Positions 11,401 through 22,488 are shown, numbered from the stretch's first letter. The stretch: DNA of 64,000 nucleotides from Trypanosoma brucei gambiense DAL972 (GCF_000210295.1 NC_026742.1:1612001-1676000); one strand, 5' to 3'. Notes: generated by a model from the sequence alone, not told the origin. A program made the numbers and translations.

Positions 11401-12326
11401 AAGCTCCATATTGCCTTCCTGCTGATACGGGCACCACAAAGAAATGTGTAAGTTGTGCTCTGATGGAGGAACGAAGGCAGGAGGTTACCGCGTTTATCAC
11501 GGAGGAGGATAACTCGGCGGCTGTCGGCGTCGGTCCACTCCCGTCCATCAACAGGAAGCAACACAACAGATCGGCCTTGCGCAGTGCTCGCAAAGCACCT
11601 TGTGTAACCCTCGGGGCATTCATGAAAGCAGAAGAAGAGAAAATCCCGGAGGTCGTTGAAGGGGATGTAAAACCACAGCCGGTTCCCGCCGCGACTCCGG
11701 AAATCACTTGGTTAGCAGCACTAAAGAGGAAGAAATGGCACCATGCAGCGGAGAGGTCTCGTGGCACGTACATCCACAACAGTGATATGATGACTCGCCC
11801 TGCAAAAATAGTTGGATCTTTGCCCGACTCGAAGGTTGAGTCCGGTGAGGACCTGCCAAACAACTTGAGGCGTAACGCAAATCTCCTCGAAAACGTATTG
11901 AAGGGAATAGGCCCGTCTGTTGTTGGATTAACTAGGACGAAAAAACCAGGTACAGCGGTGACACCGCCACCAGGAGGTAAAACTATATCAGAATCAGGGG
12001 ATGTCGGATTGAAAAAACTTACTCTTGCTGGTATTCAACTGAGTCCACGTCCTTTCAACAGTGCACTTTCGCCCGGAACAAAAACTCCGCGGTCCGGGTA
12101 TCGAGGCAAAGTACAGCCGATAAAAATGTCTGCTCGCGAGAAGTGGGAGTTTTGCACCGGTGAACCCTTCGACGCACAACACAACGTGGGAGAAGACGAT
12201 GTAAGTAGGCAGTTAGATGAACTTGTTCACATGTATGAAAAGGAAATGCATCGTTGCTTCCGCGGTGGGAAGCGACATGAGAAAATTAAAAAGAACAAAG
12301 CCTCATTCCTTCAAGACAGCTCATAG
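8487..12326 (+). CDS. Large EF-hand and WD40-repeat protein
   Basis: A 1279-residue protein, counted from the first ATG at 8487; the frame opens upstream only at a GTG at 8412. An EF-hand loop, DSDRDGFITWDD, lies at residues 138-149. WD40-type blades follow through roughly residues 220-970, visible as LLLWDVRS, GRIKIWDLR, QIVLWSLP and NVKLFDVDG, enough for two propellers. The last 300 residues are basic and probably disordered. The combination of an N-terminal EF-hand with tandem WD40 propellers is that of WDR49/WDR64/EFCAB8-type proteins, which are mainly ciliary or flagellar in other eukaryotes. A flagellar role is therefore an inference, not shown here. A second ATG at 8496 could be used if splicing falls at AG 8492-8493. 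Confidence 0.85.
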   Translation: MQDMRMFNVCALLSHNDSSADIIRGGFGGFPNGMCLEDFRTFVLQNVLSKPEGEEGTETRRCTTSKTTIMNLLTDVDAETLRMRSGGASGLQPRFSKQPLFSFSRRKSGKPRSFGSVLMEADENDKLCHLDYLFSLVDSDRDGFITWDDMSQRAVEEATQDITSALQSMHSYSFFRSSTRSRAIKSIHGLPQHKSLFAVVTGSHPLTLMKRSDFSIAKQFTPREVGGAPPTSVEYLPGPDILLSYSRDDATIRGWWNFLSVSRMGVMNPLHLDGIVRRLRLGNSSLPYSFFTAGSNGNIQHWKVPKQRYVCDMVSEHIYKGIHSCESGGIIDFVMTDEWFFSVGFDHRVVSTNVETGRSVVMGQMTETIRFVEYNKPFNCFPCVTYGNELLLWDVRSSSESRSTPLVDDSFKVHRGSVIGLTNAPGLPQVITADNTGRIKIWDLRLLRCVQTLFADGSSESDFSLDMVGKELNGSKNGTSHNSKNFKTGKSRCISSFCYFANTHEIVSSSADALVSLRYDRRSDCTIADADVLYYACFDEQHELIVLQGPTRTSVWDAKGGYRRSLFDRVTQSDIPIGRYEVVAMCVDPIRNRIFYALAEGVIEVRSSKDYVLIDTYSMHNSEIREMCFSYKHNMLVSMAENGVISVRNEKRSVPWTMSISVSKRKLRSLILSDELGFICCCDDHYIYFIDYRQTSLVPFPIEAPFPVHVMAIFGTLPVLALGSKEGQIVLWSLPPAEVSYTMLASINLEGIAKSQGQKPIAQPKKDNEDSSSLGNETTWLPLGLGETKEYKYQEELLPSVAAASVKASSESCDSSLCSLLREICRKESSSLITAIAFDDVLHNLFVADGSGKIFVYSLCPLVQDYGLLPCSFEKRTRYRLRDVPRDSRLSNTPPLAHTITAHHSAANYMTWFPGLRVIISCGGDSNVKLFDVDGREVGQLLMTRLPPRPAFDAVNNDRESRPETGTVVVKEAPYCLPADTGTTKKCVSCALMEERRQEVTAFITEEDNSAAVGVGPLPSINRKQHNRSALRSARKAPCVTLGAFMKAEEEKIPEVVEGDVKPQPVPAATPEITWLAALKRKKWHHAAERSRGTYIHNSDMMTRPAKIVGSLPDSKVESGEDLPNNLRRNANLLENVLKGIGPSVVGLTRTKKPGTAVTPPPGGKTISESGDVGLKKLTLAGIQLSPRPFNSALSPGTKTPRSGYRGKVQPIKMSAREKWEFCTGEPFDAQHNVGEDDVSRQLDELVHMYEKEMHRCFRGGKRHEKIKKNKASFLQDSS

Positions 12327-13535
12327 GTGTAGAGGTTTGACATAATATCTTGGATATTAAAAAAAAAAATTCACCGGTCCCTTGCCTTTGGATTGTGAAT
12401 TGCGGATCGTTTCACTTTTCATTTTTCACTGTCATACTCACTTTCACTTTCATTTTGTTTACATTGCTGACATCATACATTATCCAACAACTGTCTTTGG
12501 CTGAACGACCTATGGTTTCATTCTTTAAGTTGTTTGTAGCGTTGTCATTAGAGCTCTGACGACGTAGGCAAATATGCACTAAAAGGGCGTTTTGTTTTTT
12601 CTTTCCATAAAACAAAGAGAGAGCGGAGAAAAGAGAGAAGGAAAAAGCGAAAATGTTCCGTCAAAAATTAAAAAATATATATGGTTTCTCTTTTTTTTGT
12701 TTCATCTTTCAAACACGACCCCATGTTTTTCTTGTTGGTTGTCTACGTGCCTCTTTCCACATCTCAATGCTTGTTTTGATGTCATTTTACTAATATTGTT
12801 GTTGTTATTGTTGTGTGCGTATTACAACGATCCGTGCGTGTATATGTGTTTTGTTTGGTTATGTATTTTCTATCCATATGCACTGCTTTCGCTTTTTTTT
12901 TTGTCGTGAACAGTTGTGTTGCCGCTGGGAGAAACACAACTTTACGGAGAAGAAAAGAGACAAGACAAAAATTATGGAATAAAAGGAAGGAGAAGATAAA
13001 GGGAGAAGAATGATGACAAGTGGCGGGCGCACTTCATTATGGTTTTGTTATGTACATACACAGAGATGTGGCTCTATATCGCACTCCTCTCATTATTTTC
13101 AGTTCTTCCCGTTGAATTATGAGGAAATAAGAGGAGAGAAGTATCTATCATGTTATCGATGAGTTATGTGCTGAATTGTTTTTTTTTTTGCAAGTCGGAA
13201 AAACCGTGAAGAACGGAGCGAATACGCAATAATAGGTTCCTCTGTTTGTACACTCCTATTTATAATTGTGATATTTGAAGCTATGATAGTAATAGTTGTT
13301 ATTGTTACAGCTATTGCTATTGTTATTGTTATTTTCTTTTTTAAAAAAAAAATATATTAATTTGTTTTCTACCCTCTCTCTATCAATGTGGTACCGCTGT
13401 GTTTAACGTATCTGACGCAGTTATTGATAAGAGAAGCAGATGTCTGTGTATGCGCTCGTCGTGTCTCAACGAGTCTTTCTAAACGTTTGAAATTTCTCTC
13501 TCTTTTTTTTTTAATTTTGGCATTCCCCATCCCTG

Positions 13536-13579
<44 letters not shown>

Positions 13580-13726
13580 GTCATGTCAGCGTTAAGAGTG
13601 CCCGTAAAGGACCCGGAAATTTTTTCCTGGTGGCTAGGCATACTCATTTCTGTATGCGTTTGAGGTTGTGCTTAATTAAAGGAATTTAACACCTGGTATA
13701 AAACTGGAATTTACTAACGTTAAGAA
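12327..13726. other. Long intergenic spacer with (CA)n microsatellite
   Basis: About 1.4 kb, AT-rich, probably mostly 3' UTR of the WD40 gene. It has a (CA)n tract at 13537-13577, a (TTG/TTA)-rich patch around 13295-13335 and several T8-T10 runs. AG at 13636-13637 after a T-rich stretch could be the SL acceptor for the next gene. Frames within it (12592-12909, 13388-13663) consist of homopolymer or CA translation and are not genes. Confidence 0.55.
13537..13577. repeat. (CA)n microsatellite
   Basis: About 20 uninterrupted CA dinucleotides in the spacer upstream of the 13727 gene. Likely length-polymorphic between strains. Confidence 0.9.
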
Positions 13727-15301
13727 ATGCAAGCCGCTTGTACCAGTAGAAGTGTTGCGGTACTTGGGAAACTGGCCTCCAAAGGCGTTGGTGTGCTTCT
13801 ATTGTTGGCAATTTTTAGACGGTGGAGGAAGTCACAGCGTGCCGATTCCATAAAAAAGCATTTTCAAGAAGAGAATGAAGTGAAGGATACAGGGTGCATG
13901 ACATCCGCTCTTTCTTACTTGCCGATTTATATTAACACTGACAAACTACCTGAAAATATGTTGGTTGGTGCTCCGCTATTTTATCCACCGCAGATGGCTG
14001 TTCTTCCTTTGTCGTGGACGGATGCGGTTGGTTTTGAGCGTAGCTGTTTTATAACTTGTGAAGGACCTTTTCCGCACATGACGGCCAATGGGAAGGACCC
14101 GCATGATATGTCTTTTTTCTTCCTTCAGTACATGCAACGCGTACCTTTTATGCAGTCCACTGCAGAGAGAGGCCTACCAATAAAGCAGTTGCAGGATGTT
14201 GGGTTGTTGTGTTGCACTGACGCTTTCAGTCACATTGTAACTGACCCTGCTGAACGGGTGGTGGTGATATTCGGTCGTAACGGCCCTTATTTTACGTCGC
14301 TCGTGATAACGCCGTGTACCATGCCAGAGAAAAATGTAGTGGGAAATATGCAGCAGGCCAATCAAATTTCTTTACAAGATCTGCAGAAACTTCTCGATGC
14401 TTGCTGCCCCACACCTCTCGTAGACGAAATCCGACTTGCTGGAACCTCTGCCGGTACGCTGCAGGGGAAGTTACACATCGCTTGCCGCTACGGTAACCGT
14501 GTGGTTCAGTTTACCGCTGCATCTGCTCTTACTGTCCGCAGTGCACGTGACAATGAAGATTTCATTTTTTCCCTTGAAGGGGATGTATTGGCACAAAATC
14601 GAATCGTATTTGATGCAGCAACTATAGACGCGTTGATTTCTGGTAAAACACTTGATGAATTATTTTCATGTCCTGGCCCCCAATGCATGCGAGTCTCTTC
14701 ACTTGTTCAACTAATCCACATGGAGGATCTAACCGAAATATCACATAATCTCGGTAATGGCGCCAGTAATGGTGATGTGACTCGGGAGATTAATTTAAAG
14801 GTGTCGGGCTCCAGGTTGTTATTGAGCGCTGGTGAAGTTTCTGTCGTCTTCCACCACGCCCATTTAGGCGTTCATTTTCCTATAAACTCACATCACGGTG
14901 TCATTTGCGAACCGGTTTTAACAACCGATCTCTGCCTCATGTATTATCCTTTGGGTTCCGCTGCTGCGTTGCCAAATGCAATGATGCGTCGTGTGAGGCA
15001 GTTACCACCCACATGGGAACGATCATTACACACAGATGATGCCCTCAGACACAATGCACTGTTTCACTTTACGGATTGGATGAGAGGAAGTGTGCCATGC
15101 ATTACCTGCGATCTGAGCGGCTTCCGATGCGCACAATTATATGAGGAAAAGGACGGGATGAGCTGTCGGACATATGTAGTCCCACTAGCGGAAGAAATTA
15201 TGGTGCTCCGATGGGAAACGTCAACATGCGATTGGGAACAGCACCTTCCGCATCTGCAAAAATTTATCGACACACTCCACTTGGAGGTTCCAACAGCATG
15301 A
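13727..15301 (+). CDS. Protein of unknown function with N-terminal membrane anchor
   Basis: A 524-residue protein I do not recognise. Residues about 20-30 (GVGVLLLLAIF) form a short hydrophobic segment followed by RRWRKSQR. That is the layout of a signal anchor, or of a mitochondrial outer-membrane anchor with a basic flank, leaving the long C-terminal part on one side of the membrane. The body has no repeats or catalytic motif I can name; it contains many Cys and ends in a WETSTCDWEQHL segment. Composition and even codon use along the whole frame indicate a real gene. The start is the ATG at 13727. Confidence 0.78.
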   Translation: MQAACTSRSVAVLGKLASKGVGVLLLLAIFRRWRKSQRADSIKKHFQEENEVKDTGCMTSALSYLPIYINTDKLPENMLVGAPLFYPPQMAVLPLSWTDAVGFERSCFITCEGPFPHMTANGKDPHDMSFFFLQYMQRVPFMQSTAERGLPIKQLQDVGLLCCTDAFSHIVTDPAERVVVIFGRNGPYFTSLVITPCTMPEKNVVGNMQQANQISLQDLQKLLDACCPTPLVDEIRLAGTSAGTLQGKLHIACRYGNRVVQFTAASALTVRSARDNEDFIFSLEGDVLAQNRIVFDAATIDALISGKTLDELFSCPGPQCMRVSSLVQLIHMEDLTEISHNLGNGASNGDVTREINLKVSGSRLLLSAGEVSVVFHHAHLGVHFPINSHHGVICEPVLTTDLCLMYYPLGSAAALPNAMMRRVRQLPPTWERSLHTDDALRHNALFHFTDWMRGSVPCITCDLSGFRCAQLYEEKDGMSCRTYVVPLAEEIMVLRWETSTCDWEQHLPHLQKFIDTLHLEVPTA

Positions 15302-16597
15302 AAACTATGGACAGGGAAAAAGTGCTGGACGAGTAGAGGAAATGTAATGCAACAAAATCTTTTTTTTCCTCCTCTTTTGGGTGCTGGTGGCGTTCGAGAG
15401 GCTGCGTGAGATTTGCTTGCTTGCTTGCTTTGTTGTTTTTTTTTTACCTTATTATTATTATTATTTTTTACAAAAATTTTTATCTTATTTATCTACTTAC
15501 CTTGATTACTTTTCTGCGCACAATTTTTTTTATGGGGGGGAGGGGATTGGGTGGTACAGAGAGGATATATATATTTTATGAAGTAATTAAGTAAAGTGAG
15601 GGAGTGCAGCGACATGAAAATCAACGTGAAAAAGGAGGATGCTAACTTCATAAGAATGGTAGCAACAAAAGAAATTAAAACGAAGCGAAGAAGGAAGTGA
15701 TGTAATGATAATTTGAACCATCAAATGGCTTAGCATCAACGAAGAAAAAAAAAAGGACAGTAACTTGAAGGAACTTAGAAGAATATGTGATTAAAAGGGG
15801 AGAAGATGGAGTTGTGATCTGTGTGCAACAGACATATGTTGTAAAAAAAAAAATGTTAAATAGTGATTTATTACTTACATGAACGGGAATACATAATAAG
15901 AGGGGAAAAAGTGAGTGTGTGAAGAAGGTGTGACGGTAATAGGTGTTAAGGAGAACTGAAAGGCTTTAAACAAAGGAACCCCCGACTGGAATTTGAAAAA
16001 AAAAAAAAAGTCAATCAAACAGTGAGGAATAAAAATGATGTACAAAAAAGCTTAATGGGAATTTACTTGACTTGTTGCTTATAAAGAGGAAGCGCAATCG
16101 ATATGTAACCCCTCCGCACCTCATTGCGAATGTGGGATCAAATGATGGAACGACCATTGTTTGCCATTCAATTTTTTTGTCTTACCCACTTTTTTTTTCG
16201 TATGCATTTTCCATTTTATCGCTCCATTTTTAAATGTTATATGTTAATTATAATCTTATATTTTACAATTTTTACTTTAATCGCGCGGTAGTGGCTCTGC
16301 GTCTGACATAACTGTTGGTGTTATGAAACACAACAAACGAAGTTAGGAGAAGCCGAAAAAGTGTGTGTGTGTGTGTTTGCCGATTTCACAAAAAAAAAAT
16401 TAATGGGCAATTTGTTTAGTGAGTATTGCTCCATGCTTAATTACCTTTCTTCGATTTATTTATTCTTTTTTTTTTTAATACCCCACCCCCTAAAAAACAA
16501 AATACAACAATTAATAATAATAAAATGTAGCTACTATTCAGCAAAGAAGAAGGTAGGGAAGGGTCGCAAGAGGGGTTTGCTTTGAAATATTTATTTT
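15302..16597. other. Intergenic spacer
   Basis: About 1.3 kb, AT-rich. T-rich sequence at 16464-16476 is followed by A-rich sequence and AG at 16529-16530, the likely SL acceptor for DED1 (5' UTR about 67 nt). No credible coding sequence or RNA gene is seen. Confidence 0.55.
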
Positions 16598-18814
16598 ATG
16601 AGTTTATCCCGCACAGAAAACAACGGCACCACCAGTGACACTCCGGCTCGTGAGTTCAACAACAATGAACGTAACGCGCCAGTGAACAACGGTGGCGCGG
16701 GTCGAGGGGGCCGTTGGGCCTTTCGGGGTGATTTCCGCTCAGATGAGGGGGGTGAACGTAAGGGAAAGCCGTGGGGGAGGTTCCCGCAAGGGGATGGTGA
16801 AAGAGGCAATCGCGGTTACGGTGGAGGTTATCGAGGCCGTGGCGGCAGGGGTCGCGGTGGCGGTGGCGGTGGCAGATTCCGTGAAGGCAGTTTTGGTTTC
16901 GAGAACCGAGCACAACAACAGCCACCGCGTGAGGGGTTAATGAATGACCAGGCTCCTCAAGAGGAGAGACAACCAACGGAAGAATCAGAACCGGTGCAGA
17001 GGGGACGGTTTGACGTTGATTTCTATGACAGACCTCGCCGCCGGGGCCGAGGCCGGCAGTATGGTGGTAGAGGGGATAATGACGGTGGAAGGGGCTTCTT
17101 CGGGGGAGATAACAACGAGAGGCAACCACAGAAACAGAGGCAACAAAACCCAAAGCCGTTTGGTCAGCAGCAGCAGCAGCAGCAGCTGGAACCACAGCAG
17201 GAGGATGAACAAGAGGCCGTAGCGTCGCCACAACAGCAGTACAATCAGCAGCAACGGCAGCCTGAGAGGAGGCCCGATACAGCTCCCACAATGGATCCCA
17301 TTTCTACGAACCCTAACCGCACACAACGCGCGCCACGTTTCCGAAAGAACTGTCGCGACGAAAGGGAGATCGAGAAGCTGTTCGAGAGTCATCATCAACA
17401 AAAAGGTATCTCTCTCGAGAACTATGCCAGTATTCCCGTCGACATCGTCCCCCGTGATATTGATGCTGTTGAAAGCTTTGAAGACCTCTTCGTCGAGCCA
17501 GCACTTGCTTTGAATATTGCAAAGTGTGGATATAAGGAACCGACCCCCGTTCAGCGCTACGGTATCCCCGTCTGTCTTAACGGTAATGACCTCATGGCAT
17601 GTGCGCAGACAGGTTCCGGAAAGACAGCAGCATTCCTTGTTCCAGTCGTGCACTACATTCTAAAAAATGGTGTTTCTCCAGCAAAGGACCGCATCAGCCA
17701 CCCCATTGCCGTCATCATGGCTCCAACTCGAGAATTGGCGTTGCAGATATATGATGAAGTCCGCAAACTGACGTTTCGCACAGATATCTTCTACGATGTC
17801 GTTTACGGTGGCACACCGTACCCTACGCGTTTTGAGAACGATATTCTTGTTGCCTGCCCAGGCCGCCTGAAGGACATTTTTGATCGTAACATTGTTTCTT
17901 TCAGCTGTGTCAAGTTTCTCATTCTGGACGAAGCGGATCGTATGCTTGAGATGGGGTTTGAAGAACAGATTGAGTACCTTGTTGCCTCACGCTACTCCGA
18001 CATGCCTTCAAGTGAGGAAAGGCAAACACTCATGTTTAGTGCTACCTTTCCACAACGCATTCTCAATCTCGCGAAACGGTACCTGCGACCGAAGTACTAC
18101 CTCCTAACGGTCGGCCGTGTGGGCTCAACAACGAAAAACATAACTCAAAAACTTGAGCGGGTGCCGGAAGCGGAGAAGAAGGATAAACTTTTCGATATCA
18201 TTTACAAGCAGAAGCAAACTGATCTTGTCCTGATATTTGTGGAGACCAAGCGGTCAGCTGAGCAACTTCACAGTGCCCTTAAAAGCAGCGGCATCCCCAG
18301 TACCACCATCCATGGTGACCGCCGCCAGAGCGACCGAGAGATCGCATTGAAAGATTTCAAGAGCGGCATTACGCCTATTTTGGTGGCAACTGACGTTGCT
18401 TCTCGCGGTCTTGATATCCCCAACGTTGCCCATGTTATTCAGTACGACTTACCAAAGGAAATGGATGATTACACCCACCGTATCGGGCGTACCGGACGAG
18501 CTGGAAACAAGGGAGTTGCAACTTCATTTTACGACAGAAATAACCGCAATCTTGCTGTGGAACTGTACCACTACCTGCGTGAACACGAACAGGAGGTACC
18601 TATGTGGCTTGAAAATGAAAAGGATGCCGTAGAGGGAGAGCGGTTTGTTGGCGGCACGCGCGGTGGGAACCGGCGAGGTGGCGGCGAAAGCCGTGCCGCT
18701 GCTCCACTTGGAAACTCGACATGGGGTGAAGCCGCTACTGGCAGAGGTGGCCGCCAAGGCGGTCAGCGGCAGCAGGAATGCAAAGAATCGAATGTGGATG
18801 ACGGAGGCTTCTAA
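16598..18814 (+). CDS. DED1: DEAD-box RNA helicase, DED1/DDX3 type
   Basis: ATP-dependent RNA helicase of the DED1/DDX3 subfamily, whose members remodel mRNA during translation initiation and enter RNP granules. The 738-residue product has an RGG/Gly-rich and Gln-rich disordered N-terminus (about 1-250), then the full helicase core: Q motif YKEPTPVQ, motif I AQTGSGKT (337-343, Lys342), Ia PTRELALQ, Ib ACPGR, II DEAD (444-447), III SAT, V ATDVASRGLD and VI HRIGRTGRAG. A Gly/Arg-rich tail follows. All catalytic motifs look intact. The start is the ATG at 16598. From memory T. brucei has two DED1 paralogues and one lies near glycerol kinase; this fits but was not checked. Confidence 0.93.
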   Translation: MSLSRTENNGTTSDTPAREFNNNERNAPVNNGGAGRGGRWAFRGDFRSDEGGERKGKPWGRFPQGDGERGNRGYGGGYRGRGGRGRGGGGGGRFREGSFGFENRAQQQPPREGLMNDQAPQEERQPTEESEPVQRGRFDVDFYDRPRRRGRGRQYGGRGDNDGGRGFFGGDNNERQPQKQRQQNPKPFGQQQQQQQLEPQQEDEQEAVASPQQQYNQQQRQPERRPDTAPTMDPISTNPNRTQRAPRFRKNCRDEREIEKLFESHHQQKGISLENYASIPVDIVPRDIDAVESFEDLFVEPALALNIAKCGYKEPTPVQRYGIPVCLNGNDLMACAQTGSGKTAAFLVPVVHYILKNGVSPAKDRISHPIAVIMAPTRELALQIYDEVRKLTFRTDIFYDVVYGGTPYPTRFENDILVACPGRLKDIFDRNIVSFSCVKFLILDEADRMLEMGFEEQIEYLVASRYSDMPSSEERQTLMFSATFPQRILNLAKRYLRPKYYLLTVGRVGSTTKNITQKLERVPEAEKKDKLFDIIYKQKQTDLVLIFVETKRSAEQLHSALKSSGIPSTTIHGDRRQSDREIALKDFKSGITPILVATDVASRGLDIPNVAHVIQYDLPKEMDDYTHRIGRTGRAGNKGVATSFYDRNNRNLAVELYHYLREHEQEVPMWLENEKDAVEGERFVGGTRGGNRRGGGESRAAAPLGNSTWGEAATGRGGRQGGQRQQECKESNVDDGGF

Positions 18815-20844
18815 CGATGTCCGACAATCCTCAGAGCGGTAGCATAAGATAGGGAAAAGAGGAATGACCGGGAATAGAGAACCGGTTGGGGCGAAAAGAA
18901 AAAGAGAAAAAGCATACATTGTGTCGTGTGCGTCTGCAAAAAGTGAATGATATATATATATATATATATATACTTGGCAGCAAGGTGAAGAGAGACAACC
19001 GAAAAAAAAAAATTGAAGAGATAAATGAACGCATGAAAGACGAGAACGAACGAAAAATGAGTTCGAATGATAAGGAGATTCAGAGGAAGAGGGGAAATGG
19101 GTGCATATCATTCGCTGTTTATGTGTTATTTTCTCCCACCCGTTTCACAGTGCGTGAGGGGGGAGGTGGTCGTGTAGCTTATCCGCATACTTTCGCACCT
19201 TCCCTATGTCGTCGTTCCCGCACGAGAGAGGGAAAACTGTGTTAGTGAAGAGTCATAAAAGCCCTCACAAGATTAAGGAATCGAATGCAACGACAAGGCG
19301 AGGGAGCACGACGTCGGCATTGCGGTACCATGAAGTGCACAAGCAATGAATACAACTTCAATTTTGAGGGTATTCTCCCATTTTTTAAGTGACTGTATCC
19401 CTTCAGTATTTGTTTTCGTACTCTAATGGACAACAGTGACGAGTAAGTGGGAGGCAAGCAGGGGGCGAGTGGACATGGTCCGTGCTTACCTATCTTTCAA
19501 CAAGCATCAACACACACGTACGCACACACGTACACAAAAGTGTACATATATATATATATATATCTGCATATCTACATGTGTCATTTCTTTAGTTTACGGA
19601 GTGGAAAACCGTGTGGTGATAGATGTTAAAGGAAATGGAGACCTGAGCAGACAAAAGAACTCCGAATTTACTCTCCTTCCCTTTCACCCAAAGCAAAAGT
19701 AAAAAAAAAAAGTAAACAAGCACAATTTCTAATAACAAAAGATAGAAGAGAGAAAATTAAGAAACAGATATTTCTATCAGTAATAAGGGAAATACAAGTA
19801 AAACTGGATACTAACCAGTAACGTTACCGGTTGGTGACGCTACTCGGGGGGGGGGGGCTTTTCGGGAATAACGGTAATGGTAATAATAATAATGAATCCA
19901 GTAAAAGAAAAATATTAAAGAGTAAAACTACAAGTAGAAAAAATAATTAGAAGGGAAAAAAAAGGGGGCGCACTGAAGCTAAGATCCAACGGGAGCACAA
20001 TGCAAACATATGAAATAAACAAATAAAGGATTGGCGAAGAGAAGGGAAAAAGTAGCGGAGGGGGGAGGAACGTGCTGGTGGTGGGATCAGGGACGCAAAA
20101 GTCGTTCAAGCGACAGGTGTGAGGAGTTGTTGTCAGGTCTGTTTTTTTTTTTTTACTTTTTTTTTCATCTTTCGGTATCACCTTTTCCTTCCTTCAATAG
20201 CATGTGTGTGTGTGTGTGGATGATGTTGATGAAAGGGGTGCTCTGCTGCAACTGCCTTTTTTAAAAATTTTTTATTACCATCTTCACTTTCACCTCCAGT
20301 CCCAACACACACTAACATGTGCACACACGCACACAAAAATAAAAAAAATGCATCTGATCTCTCCGTTTACTCTTGCTTCCTTTGAAACATAAACCACAGG
20401 CGGGACATATACTTCGTAACGTTTTACAATCTAAATTGTTTTCTTCCCACTCTTTTCTTTGCCGTATTTCATCTTCCTTTTTCTTGTTCCTTTTTTTTTT
20501 CTACTCGTTTTTTGTGGTTTGTGCGCGTCAGTCGTCGCGTGCCACGTCGATTTTTTACTCTCCTTCGTTTTCTGCTTTCAATCTGGGGCCAGGGGTTTCT
20601 AGCAACAGTTTGGCGTTTTTTTTTACTTTTTTAAAGTTGTTGTTTTTTCCGTTTACTTTCTTTTTTTTGGGGGGGGGGACGATTCTCATTTTTTTTTTGT
20701 TATTTATTTTCACCATATTAATATTTCCTTCCATCACTTCCCTTCGTCGTATGATTTAGCATGTCCATGTGTTTTGCGTGGGGGAATGGAGATGTGCTGA
20801 GTGCACCATGAGTTACCCTCCTTCCCATTTTTTAAAAAAATTCC

Positions 20845-20879
<35 letters not shown>

Positions 20880-22488
20880 ATGTATATTCGTTTTTTTTCC
20901 TCTTCTTTCCTTTCTTTCTTTCCTTCCAATATGTGCTTTATTACACCCTTTTATGATTATCCCACCGCATCGTGTCGACACTAGTTGGGTAGCACATGTT
21001 GTGATATAAAAGGAAAGGAAGAAATAAATAAATGAGTGAAGAAAAGAGGAAAAACGAAATAGTTGTGGGAAGAAGGAGTGAAAAAAGAAAAGAAAAAAAA
21101 AGAAAAAGCACACAAACACACACGCACTCAAATGGACATGAAAAGGAGTGAGTGAGTGAGTGAGTGAGTGAAGCAATTAATTAATTTATTAGTTTACGAA
21201 GGGGTCGTAAAGAGAAATGAGGGAAAGTGCGTGGTGTAGAGGTATGTAGGTGAAGAAAATAAATATTTAAGCAACGAAGAAGGTACCGTTCCTTAAAAAT
21301 GAGAGCAGTGTTTTGTTGTGTGTATGTGTGTGTTTTGTCGTTTCGGGTAGTGAACGAATATTATTATTGAAAGAAAGCTGACAGTGATCCACGATCATTT
21401 TTTGTTTGTTTGTTTGTTTGTTTGTTTTTTACTTTTTTTTGTGTCTGTTCGTTTGTTTTGGTGGGAAAACGGTAATCGCCCGGGTGAAGGCATGCACCAC
21501 CTGTTTCTGCCTCCATGTTTAAGGAAGAGGCAAAAAGAAAAAGTCACTTTGAGTTTCTACTGTGTCCCTGTTAGTGGTTCGGATATATAATGGTAGGATA
21601 GCTAACAAGACTGGATATAACGAAGGACGAGGTGAAACAAAATAAAAATTATAAATGAGCGAGGGGCGGAAGTCGTGGCATATATATATATATATATATA
21701 TGCAAAAGAGGGGTTACCTTCCTCCTTTTTTCTTCTTCCTCTTATAATGTTAAGAGAAAAATAAAAGGTCAACAGAAAGAAGAAATTAAAAATAAAAATT
21801 AACCAAAACTGTGTCGTAGCCAGTGGGTGAATAATTCTCTTCTTCCTCCTTCCGCACTTGTTACATGTGATGAATACTACAAAGCTGTTTAGTTTATATT
21901 GCTTTCGCTCTGGGACAAACTTAACCTGTTTTCTCGTCGGATTCTTCCTTTACAACTGTCGCTTGTATTCTTTTCCCCTTCAGTTCTTTTTCTGGTCACT
22001 GTGTTTTTACCTTCGTTTCGTTGAATCACACGCATAGAGGTTCTTTTTGAAATTCATAGGAGCCGAGGGGACGGTGAAGTTTAATCTGGCGCCTCGCGGT
22101 GTAACGTCTAAAAGGTGATAACAGGAAGTGCGAGTCAGCGTGTTGATTCTAATAATAATAATTATTATTGTTGTTGTTGTTGCTGTTGTTGTTATTTTTA
22201 TATTAGGTAGACTTATCGTTCGTACTCACATATTTTTCCTAGGCACATCTTCATACTGTGAATCTTTGTATATTAGCGGAGACGTCACAGGTACACTGTT
22301 TCGTCGCACATAATCATTTCTTTTAACCGTTTTAAAGTAACGGTATCCCTATTCCATACACACGTATAGATATATACATATATAACTTATTGGTTTGCGT
22401 GTTGTTGGTTGCGTGTGTGTGTGTTTGTGAAGGGCAAATTACTTCAAAGGTGCTCGTGCATGCGTCAGTACATCGAAAGATTCATATA
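18815..22488. other. Long gene-poor spacer (3.7 kb) downstream of DED1
   Basis: The longest spacer outside the tandem array. It contains (TA)n runs at about 18950-18972, 19545-19562, 20845-20871 and 21680-21702, a (GAGT)n tract at 21146-21170, a (TTTG)n tract at about 21400-21430, G9-G10 runs near 19847 and 20671, and many polypyrimidine/AG pairs. Open frames inside are low-complexity translations of these tracts. I see no tRNA boxes and no convincing snoRNA pattern. It is probably a long DED1 3' UTR plus the J-protein 5' UTR (candidate AG at 22336-22337), but an unannotated transcript cannot be excluded. Confidence 0.5.

Noticed and set aside
16656..17653. Two 211-222-codon minus-strand frames opposite DED1
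   Set aside because: They mirror the low-complexity RGG/Gln-rich coding region and have repetitive composition.
20373..20759. 128-codon frame in the long spacer after DED1
   Set aside because: It is almost entirely Phe/Ser/Leu from T-rich sequence and starts at TTG.
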